This document shows, piece after piece, positions 43,999-53,003 of a stretch of 64,000 nucleotides of DNA. The translations under genes and the position numbers were made by a program. Positions within the stretch are counted from its first letter, which is position 1, and each line of letters starts with the position of its first letter. The notes beneath the pieces are model-generated. The model did not search any database and was not told the origin of the DNA. It was given only the letters and a program-made list of their open reading frames with translations. This DNA is from Hyphococcus sp. (lineage in GTDB: Bacteria > Pseudomonadota > Alphaproteobacteria > Caulobacterales > Parvularculaceae): assembly GCA_013002535.1 (NCBI GenBank), contig JABDJK010000068.1, positions 1-64,000 on the forward strand, written 5' to 3'.

Positions 43999-45279
43999 TC
44001 AGCTGTCTTGTACAATCGGCGATACCCGGATCGCGGTTATTTGATTGCGCCGTCGGCGAAGAATTTTGAAACGATAGTCGTGGAACGAAAATATCTGGCC
44101 AACTTCGGGGATCGATTGCGCTTCATGAATAACGAGTCCGGCAATAGTTACGGCCTCATCGTCGGGGAGATTCCAGTCCATGGCGCGATTGAGATCGCGA
44201 ATAGTCACGTCTCCATCGACCGCGAGCGATCCGTCAGGTTGTGGTCTGACGCCTTGAACGGGGCTGTCATATTCGTCTTCGATCTCGCCGACAATTTCTT
44301 CGAGAATATCTTCCATGGTGACGAGGCCCATCAAGGCGCCATATTCATCAACGACCAGAGCGAAGTGCTCCTGTTTAATTTTGAAAGCGTCCAATTGTTC
44401 CTGCAGCGTCGTTGTCTCAGGAACGAAATACGGTATTCGAGCGATTTCTGAAAAATCAATTTCCTCGGGATTGCCGTCGGCATCCCAAAGCGCCCGTAGT
44501 AAATCTTTGGCGTGCAATATTCCGATAATGTTGTCCGGCGCCTCACGAAAAAGCGGCAATCGTGTATGTGAACTCTTGAGCGCCTGTTGAATGATTTTTT
44601 CGTTATTGTTCTCAATGTCGAGCATCTCAATAGATTTGCGGTGGATCATAATTTCCTCAACGCGCAAATCATCGAGCTCTAGAGCGCCGCGCAAAAGGTC
44701 GCGCGCTTCCTTATCCACCCGGCCTTCAGAGTGATGCAAATCAACGGCGCCCCGCAATTCGTCATGGGCAGAGAAAACATTGCTGTCTTCGGAAATATCG
44801 ACGCCAAAGATTTTCAGAAATGCGCGAACGATGATCTGAACCACGTGGGTGATGGGCGCAAAGATGAAAACGACCCACCGCATAATTGGCGCGACCATCA
44901 TCGCGAATCCATCTGGCCTTGCGATAGCGGCTGATTTCGGTGTGACTTCGGCAAAAATCAGAACAAGGGCAGTCATGACGCCAGTTGCAACCGCTGTCGC
45001 CATGAGTGAATCGCCAAACAAAGAAACGAAGACGCCGCCAGCCAAAACAGATGCTAGAATATTCACCAGATTATTGCCGAGGAGGATGGCGCCAATTAAT
45101 CGTTCGCGGTCGCGGATAAGGAAATTGACCCGCGCTGCTTTTGCATCTCCATCGGACTCCAATTTATGCATGCGAGCTTCAGACACGGCGGTTAACGCAG
45201 TTTCTGAACCGGAAAAAAATGCGGAAAGCATCAACAATCCAAAGATGGTAGCGATCGGGAAAAGTATTTCGGATTCCAT
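43999..45279 (-). CDS. CNNM/CBS-domain protein (HlyC/CorC family)
   Basis: A 426-residue membrane protein. An N-terminal CNNM (DUF21) domain (about 1-190, beginning SEILFPIATIFGLLMLSAFFSGSETAL) is followed by a CBS pair (VEEIMIHRKSIEML, GLVTMEDILEEIVGEIEDE) and a C-terminal CorC_HlyC transporter-associated domain. Family members are linked to Mg/Co ion export. The ATG at 45279 is favoured; an extended frame to 45363 would overlap aroB. It follows aroB by 16 bases, so it is probably in the aro operon. Confidence 0.93.
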   Translation of the reverse strand: MESEILFPIATIFGLLMLSAFFSGSETALTAVSEARMHKLESDGDAKAARVNFLIRDRERLIGAILLGNNLVNILASVLAGGVFVSLFGDSLMATAVATGVMTALVLIFAEVTPKSAAIARPDGFAMMVAPIMRWVVFIFAPITHVVQIIVRAFLKIFGVDISEDSNVFSAHDELRGAVDLHHSEGRVDKEARDLLRGALELDDLRVEEIMIHRKSIEMLDIENNNEKIIQQALKSSHTRLPLFREAPDNIIGILHAKDLLRALWDADGNPEEIDFSEIARIPYFVPETTTLQEQLDAFKIKQEHFALVVDEYGALMGLVTMEDILEEIVGEIEDEYDSPVQGVRPQPDGSLAVDGDVTIRDLNRAMDWNLPDDEAVTIAGLVIHEAQSIPEVGQIFSFHDYRFKILRRRRNQITAIRVSPIVQDS

Positions 45280-45295
45280 CACAAGGCCTTCGTCG

Positions 45296-46408
45296 TTAAA
45301 ATTTCTCGTCAAGAAATGCTTTGACATCATTATGAGGAACGCCAGCCTTGATGCGTGCATCACCGATAGCGTGAGGCAATATCAATGTGAGCGCGCCGGA
45401 TTTCACTTTCTTGTCCTGAAGCATGGCGTTAAAAATGTGCGTTGCGTCGAGGTCATGCTTCGGAGGCAAATCGTCCTTGGAGGTAGGAAGTCCAGCTTTC
45501 TGAAAATGACCGGCAACCCGCTTGACGTCGCTGCTGCTGCACATTGAATGTTTTTCAGCAAATTCGAAGGCGAGAATTGTTCCGAGTGCTACGGCCTCGC
45601 CGTGCAATACATCGTCGGCGTGACCATAAATTGTTTCGATCGCGTGACCGAAAGTATGGCCGAGATTGAGTAACGCCCGTCGGCCAGTTTCGCGTTCATC
45701 TTCGGCGACGATAGCGGCTTTCGCTTCACAAGATTTGGCTATAGCGTATTGCAGTTTGCTGCTTTGCTTCGACGCGCATAGCGCACCATGGTTTTCTTCC
45801 AGCCAGGCAAAGAATTCTGCGTCATTGATCAAACCGTACTTTACAATTTCGGCATAACCGGCGCGAAATTCTCGGGCGGGCAGGGTTGTCAGCGCATCCA
45901 AATCTGCGATGACCAGTGATGGTTGATGAAACGCGCCGACGAGATTTTTGCCAGCAGGAACATTTATCGCTGTCTTGCCCCCAACAGAGCTATCGACTTG
46001 CGCCAGCAGAGTTGTCGGCACTTGTATGAAACGGCAACCGCGCCGCAAGATCGCAGCGGCGAATCCGGCGATGTCTCCGACAACGCCGCCGCCGAATGCG
46101 ATAATCAAATCGTCGCGCTCAATACCGTGGTCAATCAGCGCCGTAACGAGATGGTCCAGGAAATGAAAAGTCTTTGTCGTTTCGCCCGGCGGCAGAGCAA
46201 TAAAATTTGCTGCGATGCCTGCTTTGTCCAATGCAGCGCGCAGCCGTGCGCCTTGTGCGTCGGAAACATTATCGTCTGTGACGACTGCAACGCGTTTGCG
46301 CTTCAACAAGGGATTCAAATAGTCGCCGATATTTTCGATGAGGCGTCGGCCAATGACAATGTCATAGCTTCTAACGCTTAAATCGATCTGCACGGTTTGT
46401 GTTGGCAC
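45296..46408 (-). CDS. aroB: 3-dehydroquinate synthase
   Basis: A 370-residue NAD-dependent enzyme that cyclises DAHP to 3-dehydroquinate in the shikimate pathway. The NAD-binding GGGVVGDIAGFAAA, the metal-site residues in FRAGYAEIVKYGLI and the LNLGHTFGHAIE motif are all present. It lies 18 bases downstream of the shikimate kinase gene, in the standard aroK-aroB order. Confidence 0.97.
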   Translation of the reverse strand: MPTQTVQIDLSVRSYDIVIGRRLIENIGDYLNPLLKRKRVAVVTDDNVSDAQGARLRAALDKAGIAANFIALPPGETTKTFHFLDHLVTALIDHGIERDDLIIAFGGGVVGDIAGFAAAILRRGCRFIQVPTTLLAQVDSSVGGKTAINVPAGKNLVGAFHQPSLVIADLDALTTLPAREFRAGYAEIVKYGLINDAEFFAWLEENHGALCASKQSSKLQYAIAKSCEAKAAIVAEDERETGRRALLNLGHTFGHAIETIYGHADDVLHGEAVALGTILAFEFAEKHSMCSSSDVKRVAGHFQKAGLPTSKDDLPPKHDLDATHIFNAMLQDKKVKSGALTLILPHAIGDARIKAGVPHNDVKAFLDEKF

Positions 46409-46426
46409 GTCTTAACTCTCTTGCGC

Positions 46427-46987
46427 TTAGCCAGCAGCGGTTTCGGCGAAGGCCGTCAATTCGTCAATGATATGGTTGACAGTGTTTATATGGGGCCCGG
46501 GTTGGCTCTCAATATGTAAATCCGCTTCAGCGTAAAGCTCCCGGCGCTCCGCCAATAATCGATTAAGCGTTTCCTGAGGGTCGCCGGACTTCAATAGCGG
46601 CCTTGTATCCCGGCGCGTCGCCCGCCGAAGAATTGTATCAATATCGGCCTTCAGCCAGATCGACACGGCGCATTCCTTAATTCTGGACCGAGAATCCGAA
46701 TTGGTGACCGCGCCGCCGCCGGTTGCAAGCACGATATTTTCCTCCCCGAGGATCCGGTCAATTACCCGCGCTTCGCCCGACCGAAAACTCGCTTCTCCGT
46801 GAAGCTCAAACAATTCGCTGACGCTCATCCCGGCTGCTTTTTCGATTTCCGCGTCAGCATCATAAAATTTCAGGTCGAGCCGGTCCGCCAGACGCCTGCC
46901 CACGGTTGATTTCCCGGCGCCCATCATGCCGACCAGGACAATTGCCGTTTTGCCAGTTTTTTCGAATATGTTGCGGGTTTCGATCAT
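46427..46987 (-). CDS. aroK: Shikimate kinase
   Basis: A 186-residue P-loop kinase that phosphorylates shikimate. Walker A is GMMGAGKSTVG, the shikimate-binding region is FYDADAEIEKAAG, with SFRSGEARVI, ATGGGAV and the lid residue in RDTRPLL. Two starts are possible: ATG at 46987 gives a normal length; GTG at 47038 would add 17 proline/serine-rich residues. Neither has a strong ribosome site. It heads the aroK-aroB-CNNM operon and diverges from the small membrane gene at 47148. Confidence 0.95.
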   Translation of the reverse strand: MIETRNIFEKTGKTAIVLVGMMGAGKSTVGRRLADRLDLKFYDADAEIEKAAGMSVSELFELHGEASFRSGEARVIDRILGEENIVLATGGGAVTNSDSRSRIKECAVSIWLKADIDTILRRATRRDTRPLLKSGDPQETLNRLLAERRELYAEADLHIESQPGPHINTVNHIIDELTAFAETAAG

Positions 46988-47147
46988 AGCGCTAAGATGT
47001 ACGGGAGACCGGGGCGGCAGGCTAGGTGATTGATCCACAATTGTTTACCGGCGTTTCATGGGGCTTTAGGGTATTTTACGCAAACAGCGAACCGAGTTAA
47101 TGGGCGCGTGTTGCGGATATAGAAATTTGGGACCAGGAGTAGTTTTT

Positions 47148-47267
47148 GTGCGTCTAGTAATCATCGTAATAGTTTTTTTGCTAGCTGTTTTGAGCGGATT
47201 GTTCGTGTATGGGCAAATGCTTGAGCCTGACACGCGCGAAATTGTCCAAGAGTTGCCAAATGCCTGA
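47148..47267 (+). CDS. Small membrane protein (39 residues)
   Basis: A 39-codon frame starts at GTG with aggag at 47135-47139, eight bases upstream. The product is a hydrophobic helix (about residues 3-21) followed by a polar tail (EPDTREIVQELP). It overlaps the start of the larger secreted protein by eight bases, implying translational coupling. Start, ribosome site, composition and overlap all support a real gene, although no function is known. Confidence 0.65.
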   Translation: MRLVIIVIVFLLAVLSGLFVYGQMLEPDTREIVQELPNA

Positions 47268-48930
47268 TCGGTTTTTCAATTCCGGGGTCTGCGGGTTGAT
47301 TGCGTTGGCCTTCGCCACGACTGCCGGCGGGCAGGCGCCGGTCGCGGTTGAATCTGCACAAATTTCTAAGGATGCGTTTTCGACCGGAACTCTGACCGCA
47401 GCCGACGGGGCGTTGCACCGTCGGTTGTGGGCGAACACAGACCAGTCAACCATTTCCAATTTATTGGATATGGCGCCGGAAACGCCCGCGACACCCGCGA
47501 TCGGGGAATTGATGCGGCGGCTCCTTTTAACCGAGGCGCCGGGGCCCGCCGGTGACAACACCGAAATTGGTGGAAAAAAATTGGTTGTGTTGGCAAACGC
47601 CGGCTTTGTCGATGATGCAATTACAATCGCAAGCCTGTCCTCTGCGCTGCGCAGCGACGCATACGTTAATCAGGTTGGCGCCATAAACGGACTTTTAAAG
47701 GGCGAAATAAACGACGCATGCGCACGAAGCGCGAGACTGACGAATAACCAGGAAGAATTGTTCTGGGTTCGGTTGCGCGCTTTTTGTTATGTTGCGAATG
47801 ACGAAAGAGATGCCGCTGATCTTACGCTGAGCATTTTGCGCGAACGCGGCGGATTGTCTGATGATGATGAAGTATTGTTTCGGTCGCTTTTGACGGGTTC
47901 ATCGCTAAAACAGGATGTTCGAGTTAAAAGTCCGCTGCAATATGCGATGGCGCGTCGAACCGAAACGCCCATTCTCGCGGGGCGCTTAACAGAAGCCAGT
48001 GGCGCGGTGCTTGTCGCCATTGCGAGCGATCCGTCGCATGAGGATGCAGTCCGCATTGACGCTGCTCAACGCGCTGTAGCAATTGGGGCCATGGGAACAA
48101 ACCAGCTCGAAGCGCTATTTGTTTCTGTACAGTTCGATCTTGCTGAATTCGACCAGGTTTCAGCTGCGATCGAGAACCGTCCGGCGGATTTGACCGTTGA
48201 CGCCTTGTTATATCAATTCATTCAGACGATGAATGCGCCGGAATTTTTGCGCGATAAAGCCAAACGCATTGCTGATGCCGTTAGCCTTGGTGATACTCCT
48301 TCGCGCGCATACGCGCTGGCGAAAATTTATTTTGGCGAAATATCGGCGCTCGATGGCGTACTTGTTGCGCCGGAAGAGGCGTCAGTTTTTGCATCGGTTG
48401 CGATGGCGAATGGCGATGCGGTCGGCGCCGCTAAATGGTTGCAGGCGATTGTCGGCGCTAATGATTCAATTGCGGCTTTGCCGCAGGCTATCGCAATTGA
48501 TTTCATCGAAAAGACGAACCTCCTTGCGGTTCTAGATCCCGATACGGCTGCGCGAGTGGCCGTGGACGCGGAAGTTGCGCTTGATCCCGGGGTGTTCGCC
48601 CGCGGAAAAATCGAAAATGGCAATGCTAAAACAAATGCGGATGTCATTGCGGCGGCTTTTCACGCAGCCGTCGAGGATTTGCCTGGTCAGGCCGGACTTG
48701 CGGCGCTTGCGGCCTCAGACGGTCATGCCGGCGGGGCTGAATTGGAGGCGGTTGTCGTCGGGCATGCTATGCGTGTCGCCGGAACGCCTGAACTGGAGCG
48801 ACGGTTCGCGTTTGAGAAAGCTTGGCAAGCCACATTTGCAAGCGCGAAGCCCGCAAGTATCGCCAAGTCTGCCGGCTCCAATGGCGATGACGGATTGACC
48901 CCGCGGGTAAAACCTCGCAATTCGCAATGA
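47260..48930 (+). CDS. Secreted hypothetical protein, helical repeat
   Basis: A 556-residue protein of unknown function. The ATG at 47260 lies inside the end of the small membrane gene and gives a signal-like N-terminus ending TTAGGQA. The remainder is alanine-rich and helical, with regular A/L patterns suggesting an alpha-solenoid, possibly TPR/Sel1-like. Its stop overlaps xerD by four bases. The aroK-(small protein)-this-xerD-accA order suggests envelope or division context, but I do not assign a function. Confidence 0.75.
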   Translation: MPDRFFNSGVCGLIALAFATTAGGQAPVAVESAQISKDAFSTGTLTAADGALHRRLWANTDQSTISNLLDMAPETPATPAIGELMRRLLLTEAPGPAGDNTEIGGKKLVVLANAGFVDDAITIASLSSALRSDAYVNQVGAINGLLKGEINDACARSARLTNNQEELFWVRLRAFCYVANDERDAADLTLSILRERGGLSDDDEVLFRSLLTGSSLKQDVRVKSPLQYAMARRTETPILAGRLTEASGAVLVAIASDPSHEDAVRIDAAQRAVAIGAMGTNQLEALFVSVQFDLAEFDQVSAAIENRPADLTVDALLYQFIQTMNAPEFLRDKAKRIADAVSLGDTPSRAYALAKIYFGEISALDGVLVAPEEASVFASVAMANGDAVGAAKWLQAIVGANDSIAALPQAIAIDFIEKTNLLAVLDPDTAARVAVDAEVALDPGVFARGKIENGNAKTNADVIAAAFHAAVEDLPGQAGLAALAASDGHAGGAELEAVVVGHAMRVAGTPELERRFAFEKAWQATFASAKPASIAKSAGSNGDDGLTPRVKPRNSQ

Positions 48931-49880
48931 CACCGGCTAATTCGTCGAACAGGAATGATAGCGGCAATAAGGCTAATGTTAAAAACGAATTGATTGATGC
49001 ATTTCTTGAAATGATGACTGTGGAGCGCGCGGCCTCTGCAAATACAATCAAAAACTATAAACGCGCGCTTTCCGACTTTTCTCTTTTTTGCCGCAAGCGC
49101 AGCGAGACTTTGGATACGGCTGGCGCCAGCGACATAACTGCTTGGCTCGCAGAGCTGGAAGCCGCTGGAATTTCCGCGTCGACGGCTGCGTTGAAAACAT
49201 CCGCACTTCGACAATTCTATAATTTTGCCTATTCTGATGGCTACCGCGCAGATAACCCCGCAAGCACTGTGGCCCGACCAAGAACCCGGCGGCCTTTGCC
49301 TAAAACGCTTTCAGTTGAAGAAGTGGAAACTCTGTTTAACGCAGCCAACGAGGCGAGCGGAGAAAAAGGCGCCCGATTACGCGCTATGCTCGAAGTATTA
49401 TACGCGTCGGGTTTGCGTGTTTCCGAATTGGTGTCCCTCTCGCAATCCAATATTCAACGCGACGAGAATATACTTTTAGTGCGCGGCAAGGGCGATAAAG
49501 AACGGATTGTGCCGCTGACCGCACGCGCGGTTGTCGCTATTGACGAATATTTGGCTGTGCGCTCAGCTAAGAACGCGCCGTGGCTGTTTCCATCGCGCAG
49601 CGCTCAAGGCCACATCACGGCAGCGCGGTTTGCACAACTTCTCAAAGCGCTAGCGTCAAAAGCGGGAATTTCGGTGCAGAAAGTGTCACCCCACAAGCTG
49701 CGTCATGCTTTTGCAACGCACCTATTAGAAGGCGGCGCCGACTTACGCAGCGTCCAGCAACTGCTGGGCCATGCGGACATTACGACGACACAGATTTACA
49801 CTCATATCGCGCAGGACCGCGCGCGCCGGCTGGTTAATGATAAACACCCTTTGTCAACAATTAAGCGCGACGATAGCTAG
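48927..49880 (+). CDS. xerD: Tyrosine recombinase XerD
   Basis: A 317-residue site-specific recombinase that acts with XerC at dif to resolve chromosome dimers. A SAM-like core-binding domain (about 20-105) precedes the catalytic domain, with Arg in ASGLRVSEL, Lys in GKGDKER, the HKLRHAFATHLL motif, His in LLGHADITTTQIYTH and the Tyr nucleophile there. Length and the chromosomal-type motifs favour XerD over a phage integrase; no attachment site or phage genes are near. Confidence 0.93.
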   Translation: MTPANSSNRNDSGNKANVKNELIDAFLEMMTVERAASANTIKNYKRALSDFSLFCRKRSETLDTAGASDITAWLAELEAAGISASTAALKTSALRQFYNFAYSDGYRADNPASTVARPRTRRPLPKTLSVEEVETLFNAANEASGEKGARLRAMLEVLYASGLRVSELVSLSQSNIQRDENILLVRGKGDKERIVPLTARAVVAIDEYLAVRSAKNAPWLFPSRSAQGHITAARFAQLLKALASKAGISVQKVSPHKLRHAFATHLLEGGADLRSVQQLLGHADITTTQIYTHIAQDRARRLVNDKHPLSTIKRDDS

Positions 49881-49945
49881 AACGTCGGTTGAGTTCGCTG
49901 CTGGCGATGGATATGATTTGAGCAACAAACAATGCGGAAATCAGT

Positions 49946-50917
49946 ATGAGAACGTTCCTGGAATTTGAAAAACCGATCGCTGAACTGGAAGGTCGCATTG
50001 AGGACCTCCGCCGGGTTGATGCTGGTGAGGGCGTCAATGTTGACGACGAGATCGAAAAACTCCAATCGAAAACTGACCAGCTGTTGAGCAACACATATTC
50101 GAATCTATCGCGCTGGCAAAAAACGCAAGTTGCACGCCATGCCAACCGGCCGCATTTCACTGAATATGTAAATCTGATGGTGGAGGATTTTACACCCCTT
50201 GCCGGCGACCGCGCATTTGGTGAGGACGCGGCGATTGTTGGCGGTCCGGCAAGATTGCGTGGTGAGTCAATTATGCTGATCGGCCACGAAAAAGGGGCCG
50301 ACACGGCGGGCCGTTTGAAACATAATTTTGGTATGGCTCGGCCAGAGGGCTATCGCAAAGTCATTCGCCTGCTCGATATTGCGGAGCGATTTGGGCTGCC
50401 AGTGGTGACATTAGTCGATACGCCTGGCGCTTATCCGGGTCGAGGCGCTGAAGAACGGGGGCAAGCTGAGGCAATTGCATCGTGCACAGAACGATGCCTC
50501 GCCTTGGGCGCGCCGCTGATTTCCGTTATTGTGGGTGAAGGCGGGTCTGGCGGCGCAGTGGCTATGGCCGCAGCAAACCGCATTTATATGCTGGAACATT
50601 CGATTTATTCGGTAATTTCACCGGAAGGCTGCGCATCTATTCTTTGGAAAGATGCGGCAGGCAAGGGAGAGAATAAGGCGCCGGACGCCGCAGAGGCAAT
50701 GAAAGTTTCGGCGGAAGATTTGTATGAGTTGCGAGTGATTGACGGGATTATCTCGGAGCCTATGGGCGGCGCTCATCGCGATCCTAAACTTACCGTGGAG
50801 CGCCTGGGCGATACTGTCGAAGCCGCAATTCAGGAGTTGAAAAATTTATCGCCGGAAGAATTGCGAAAACAGCGCCGTGAAAAATTTATTTCAATCGGTC
50901 GCGTCGGCCTCGTTTAA
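49946..50917 (+). CDS. accA: Acetyl-CoA carboxylase carboxyltransferase subunit alpha
   Basis: A 323-residue subunit that, with AccD, transfers carboxyl from biotin to acetyl-CoA to form malonyl-CoA. The N-terminus FLEFEKPIAELEGRIEDLR and motifs GRLKHNFGMARPEGYRK, VTLVDTPGAYPGRGAEERGQ, EGGSGGAVAM and VISPEGCASILWKD are characteristic. It follows xerD by 65 bases. Confidence 0.98.
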   Translation: MRTFLEFEKPIAELEGRIEDLRRVDAGEGVNVDDEIEKLQSKTDQLLSNTYSNLSRWQKTQVARHANRPHFTEYVNLMVEDFTPLAGDRAFGEDAAIVGGPARLRGESIMLIGHEKGADTAGRLKHNFGMARPEGYRKVIRLLDIAERFGLPVVTLVDTPGAYPGRGAEERGQAEAIASCTERCLALGAPLISVIVGEGGSGGAVAMAAANRIYMLEHSIYSVISPEGCASILWKDAAGKGENKAPDAAEAMKVSAEDLYELRVIDGIISEPMGGAHRDPKLTVERLGDTVEAAIQELKNLSPEELRKQRREKFISIGRVGLV

Positions 50918-50937
50918 TCTTTGATCGGCGTCGGTTT

Positions 50938-51075
50938 TTAGTAAGCTAGATAAATCAATAATATCAAAACCCCCAGAGCAGCGGATAATGCCGCCGCCGG
51001 AATTAATTTTCCCGCGCCGCCGGCTACTCTTTTAGCTGGCTCTTCAAATTGAGGGTCTTCATCAAATTCGGTCAT
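50938..51075 (-). CDS. Small membrane protein (45 residues)
   Basis: A 45-codon frame on the minus strand, convergent with accA. The product has an acidic N-terminus (FDEDPQFEEP), a short basic turn and a C-terminal transmembrane helix (about 25-44). No good ribosome site precedes the ATG. The composition is that of a real tail-anchored small protein, but confirmation is needed. Confidence 0.5.
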   Translation of the reverse strand: MTEFDEDPQFEEPAKRVAGGAGKLIPAAALSAALGVLILLIYLAY

Positions 51076-51161
51076 GGCAAGGACTTAAAGTTTCGCGGCA
51101 CGAACATAAAAGCACATAAACGTGTGTCTTGAAATCCTAACTTAACATCGGTTGTCTGCTG

Positions 51162-51503
51162 TCATTTTACCAGCAACACGCCAGACAAAATTGTCTCGCC
51201 GTTCTGCCGAATTTCCACGGCGGTATTTTCGCCTGTCCCGAATAAAAAATTTTCATTCTGAAGGGTTACGTTTAACCTCGCGCCGCCGTCGGCCAGTTTG
51301 ACTGTGATTGGGTCGCCGTCACCTGGGACAAACTCCGCCCGCTTCCCGGCAATGCCTTTCAAGGAAATTCTTAAGCGGCCCCTGCCGTTGCTCAATGTTG
51401 AAAATTTTATTCGGCCTCGGCCGGTATGCCCATTCACGCCTTGGAGATCGGCGGAAAAATGACGAACCGGCAGTGGCAACGTTTTGAACAATGCTTCGAA
51501 CAT
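51162..51503 (-). CDS. Hypothetical protein
   Basis: A 113-residue protein I do not recognise. It is glycine/arginine-rich, with a beta-strand pattern (RGRIKFSTLSNGRGRLRISLKGI, ITVKLADGGARLNVTL) and no signal or membrane helix. The ATG at 51503 follows a long G-run; an in-frame start at 51542 is possible. It lies between two convergent or unrelated genes and may be monocistronic. Confidence 0.6.
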   Translation of the reverse strand: MFEALFKTLPLPVRHFSADLQGVNGHTGRGRIKFSTLSNGRGRLRISLKGIAGKRAEFVPGDGDPITVKLADGGARLNVTLQNENFLFGTGENTAVEIRQNGETILSGVLLVK

Positions 51504-51634
51504 AGTCGCCCCCCCCGGCAAGCAATAATGGCGAAACAGCATCTTTCAGTAATTTTATTAAATCACCACGAACTTCCCAATACAATTGGTAAATAAGGAT
51601 TAACTATATGACGGGCTTCGTCTTAGGGCGGCAG

Positions 51635-52311
51635 CTATTCCGTCGGCTCGTGATACGGGCCTTCCGGTTTTTCATAAGCCAGGCGAGCATCGAGATAAGC
51701 CTCGGCGGCTTCTATCAAAGCTTCCATATGATCTTCGAAAAGTGGTCGGCTTCCGCGATGACTTGAAATTCAACTTTTCGACCTTTTTGCGTACGGGTGC
51801 GCTCAACCATGGCTTTGGTTTCTTCCGGAATGCATATCTTGTCCATTTCACCGTGAAGTGAAACGCCGGATGACGGGCAGGGCGCGAGAAAGGAAAAATC
51901 ATAAAGATTTGCGGGTGTTGACCCACAAATGAAACCAACGATTTCCGGGCGTCGCATTAAGAGCTGCATCGCAATCCAGGATCCAAACGAGAAACCTGCA
52001 ATCCACGTAAACGGTGCGTTGGGGTTCATCTGCTGCATGTAGTCGAGCGCCGTCGCCGCGTCGGCCAACTCACCTTGGCCATGGTCGTATTCGCCCTGCG
52101 AACGACCGACCCCGCGAAAGTTAAACCTCATTACGGAAAATCCGCGCCGAACAAACATATGATAGAGTTCGTAGGTCGCGCGGTTGTTCATCGTGCCGCC
52201 AAACATCGGGTGTGGGTGCAACACAAGCGCCACCGGCGGATTTTCGCCTTTTCCTTTTTGATAGCGCCCTTCAAGGCGCCCTTCGGGTCCGGCAAAAATA
52301 ACTTCTGGCAT
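51635..52311 (-). pseudogene. Alpha/beta hydrolase (COG2945 type) with one-base frameshift near C-terminus
   Basis: The first 198 residues form a cytoplasmic serine hydrolase: LHPHPMFGGTMNN, RFNFRGVGRSQG, nucleophile GFSFGSW, acid in LHGEMDKI and His in AEADHF. Translation then ends prematurely at 51715. One added T in the run at 51738-51741 restores ADHFFEDHMEALI and a further 31-residue family-like tail ending at 51635 (normal length about 225 residues). It is either a genuine frameshift, a homopolymer sequencing error or a slippage site. The catalytic residues precede the shift, so the short form might still be active. Confidence 0.8.
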
Positions 52312-52415
52312 CTTGTTCTTCTCTCAATATTTTGCGGGAAAACGCGTGATATCCGACTATATTGGCTGAAAATAGCGCAATTTGCGTCAGAAAACCGCAT
52401 AATTCCAACGGTTTT

Positions 52416-52448
52416 AATGTTGACTAAATTAGTCCGAAATCATATTTC
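52416..52448 (+). promoter_or_regulatory. IscR-type operator overlapping the iscR-suf promoter
   Basis: A likely promoter is TTGACT (52420-52425), a 17-base spacer and TATTTC (52443-52448). Overlapping the -35 box is GACT-AAATT-AGTC (52422-52434), which fits the core GACT-N5-AGTC of the E. coli type 1 IscR site including its A/T-rich centre. The IscR encoded directly downstream would therefore repress its own operon when Fe-S clusters are plentiful. Confidence 0.72.
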
Positions 52449-52541
52449 CAGCTGTAAATACGGTCTGTCGGCGGGCGCGTATAACACGTTTTTGCAGCGG
52501 CGCCAGCCGAGCCGGCAATTCAATCCGAAAAGGAGCGCGCT

Positions 52542-53003
52542 TTGCGCCTGACCACTAAAGGTAGATATGCGGTAACAGCTATGGCTGACCTGGCTGCGAA
52601 TGGGGGCGACGGGCCGACGGCGCTGTCGGATATTGCCTTGCGTCAGGGGATATCGCTTTCCTATCTGGAGAAACTGTTTTCAAAATTGCGGCGCGCTGGC
52701 CTCGTATCTAGCGCCAGAGGCGCCGATGGCGGGTATTTCCTTGCCGTAGCGCCATCCGAGGCACGGATTGCCGATATTGTGGCTGCTGTCGATGAGCACA
52801 TCAAAACGACGGCTTGTTCGCCGGGCTCTGGCTCCGGCTGTACGGGAACAAGCGCGCGGTGCCTGACCCATGATTTGTGGGACGAGCTCGGCCGGCAAAT
52901 CGATATATTTCTGAACGCTGTTACCCTTGATGACGTTTTGGCGAAACGCGTAGCCGGGATGGCGTCTGTCAATTCGCCCTCAAGAATTGAGGCGGCTCAA
53001 TGA
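52542..53003 (+). CDS. iscR: Fe-S cluster assembly transcription factor IscR (Rrf2 family)
   Basis: A 153-residue Rrf2-family winged-helix regulator that senses cluster sufficiency with a 2Fe-2S cluster. The ligand set is visible at C92, C100, C107 with H110 (loop ACSPG...GCTGTSARCLTHDLW). The start is TTG at 52542, with aaggag six bases upstream; no ATG or GTG precedes it in a suitable position. It heads the suf operon and overlaps the cysteine desulfurase by four bases. Confidence 0.95.
   Translation: MRLTTKGRYAVTAMADLAANGGDGPTALSDIALRQGISLSYLEKLFSKLRRAGLVSSARGADGGYFLAVAPSEARIADIVAAVDEHIKTTACSPGSGSGCTGTSARCLTHDLWDELGRQIDIFLNAVTLDDVLAKRVAGMASVNSPSRIEAAQ

Noticed and set aside
44849-45547. 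A 232-codon plus-strand frame opposite the CNNM protein and aroB
   Set aside because: It is antisense to two recognised genes with no ribosome site and no family features.
48927-49880. XerD-like gene considered as an integrase marking a mobile island
   Set aside because: It has chromosomal XerD features and housekeeping neighbours; there are no direct repeats, tRNA or phage genes nearby.
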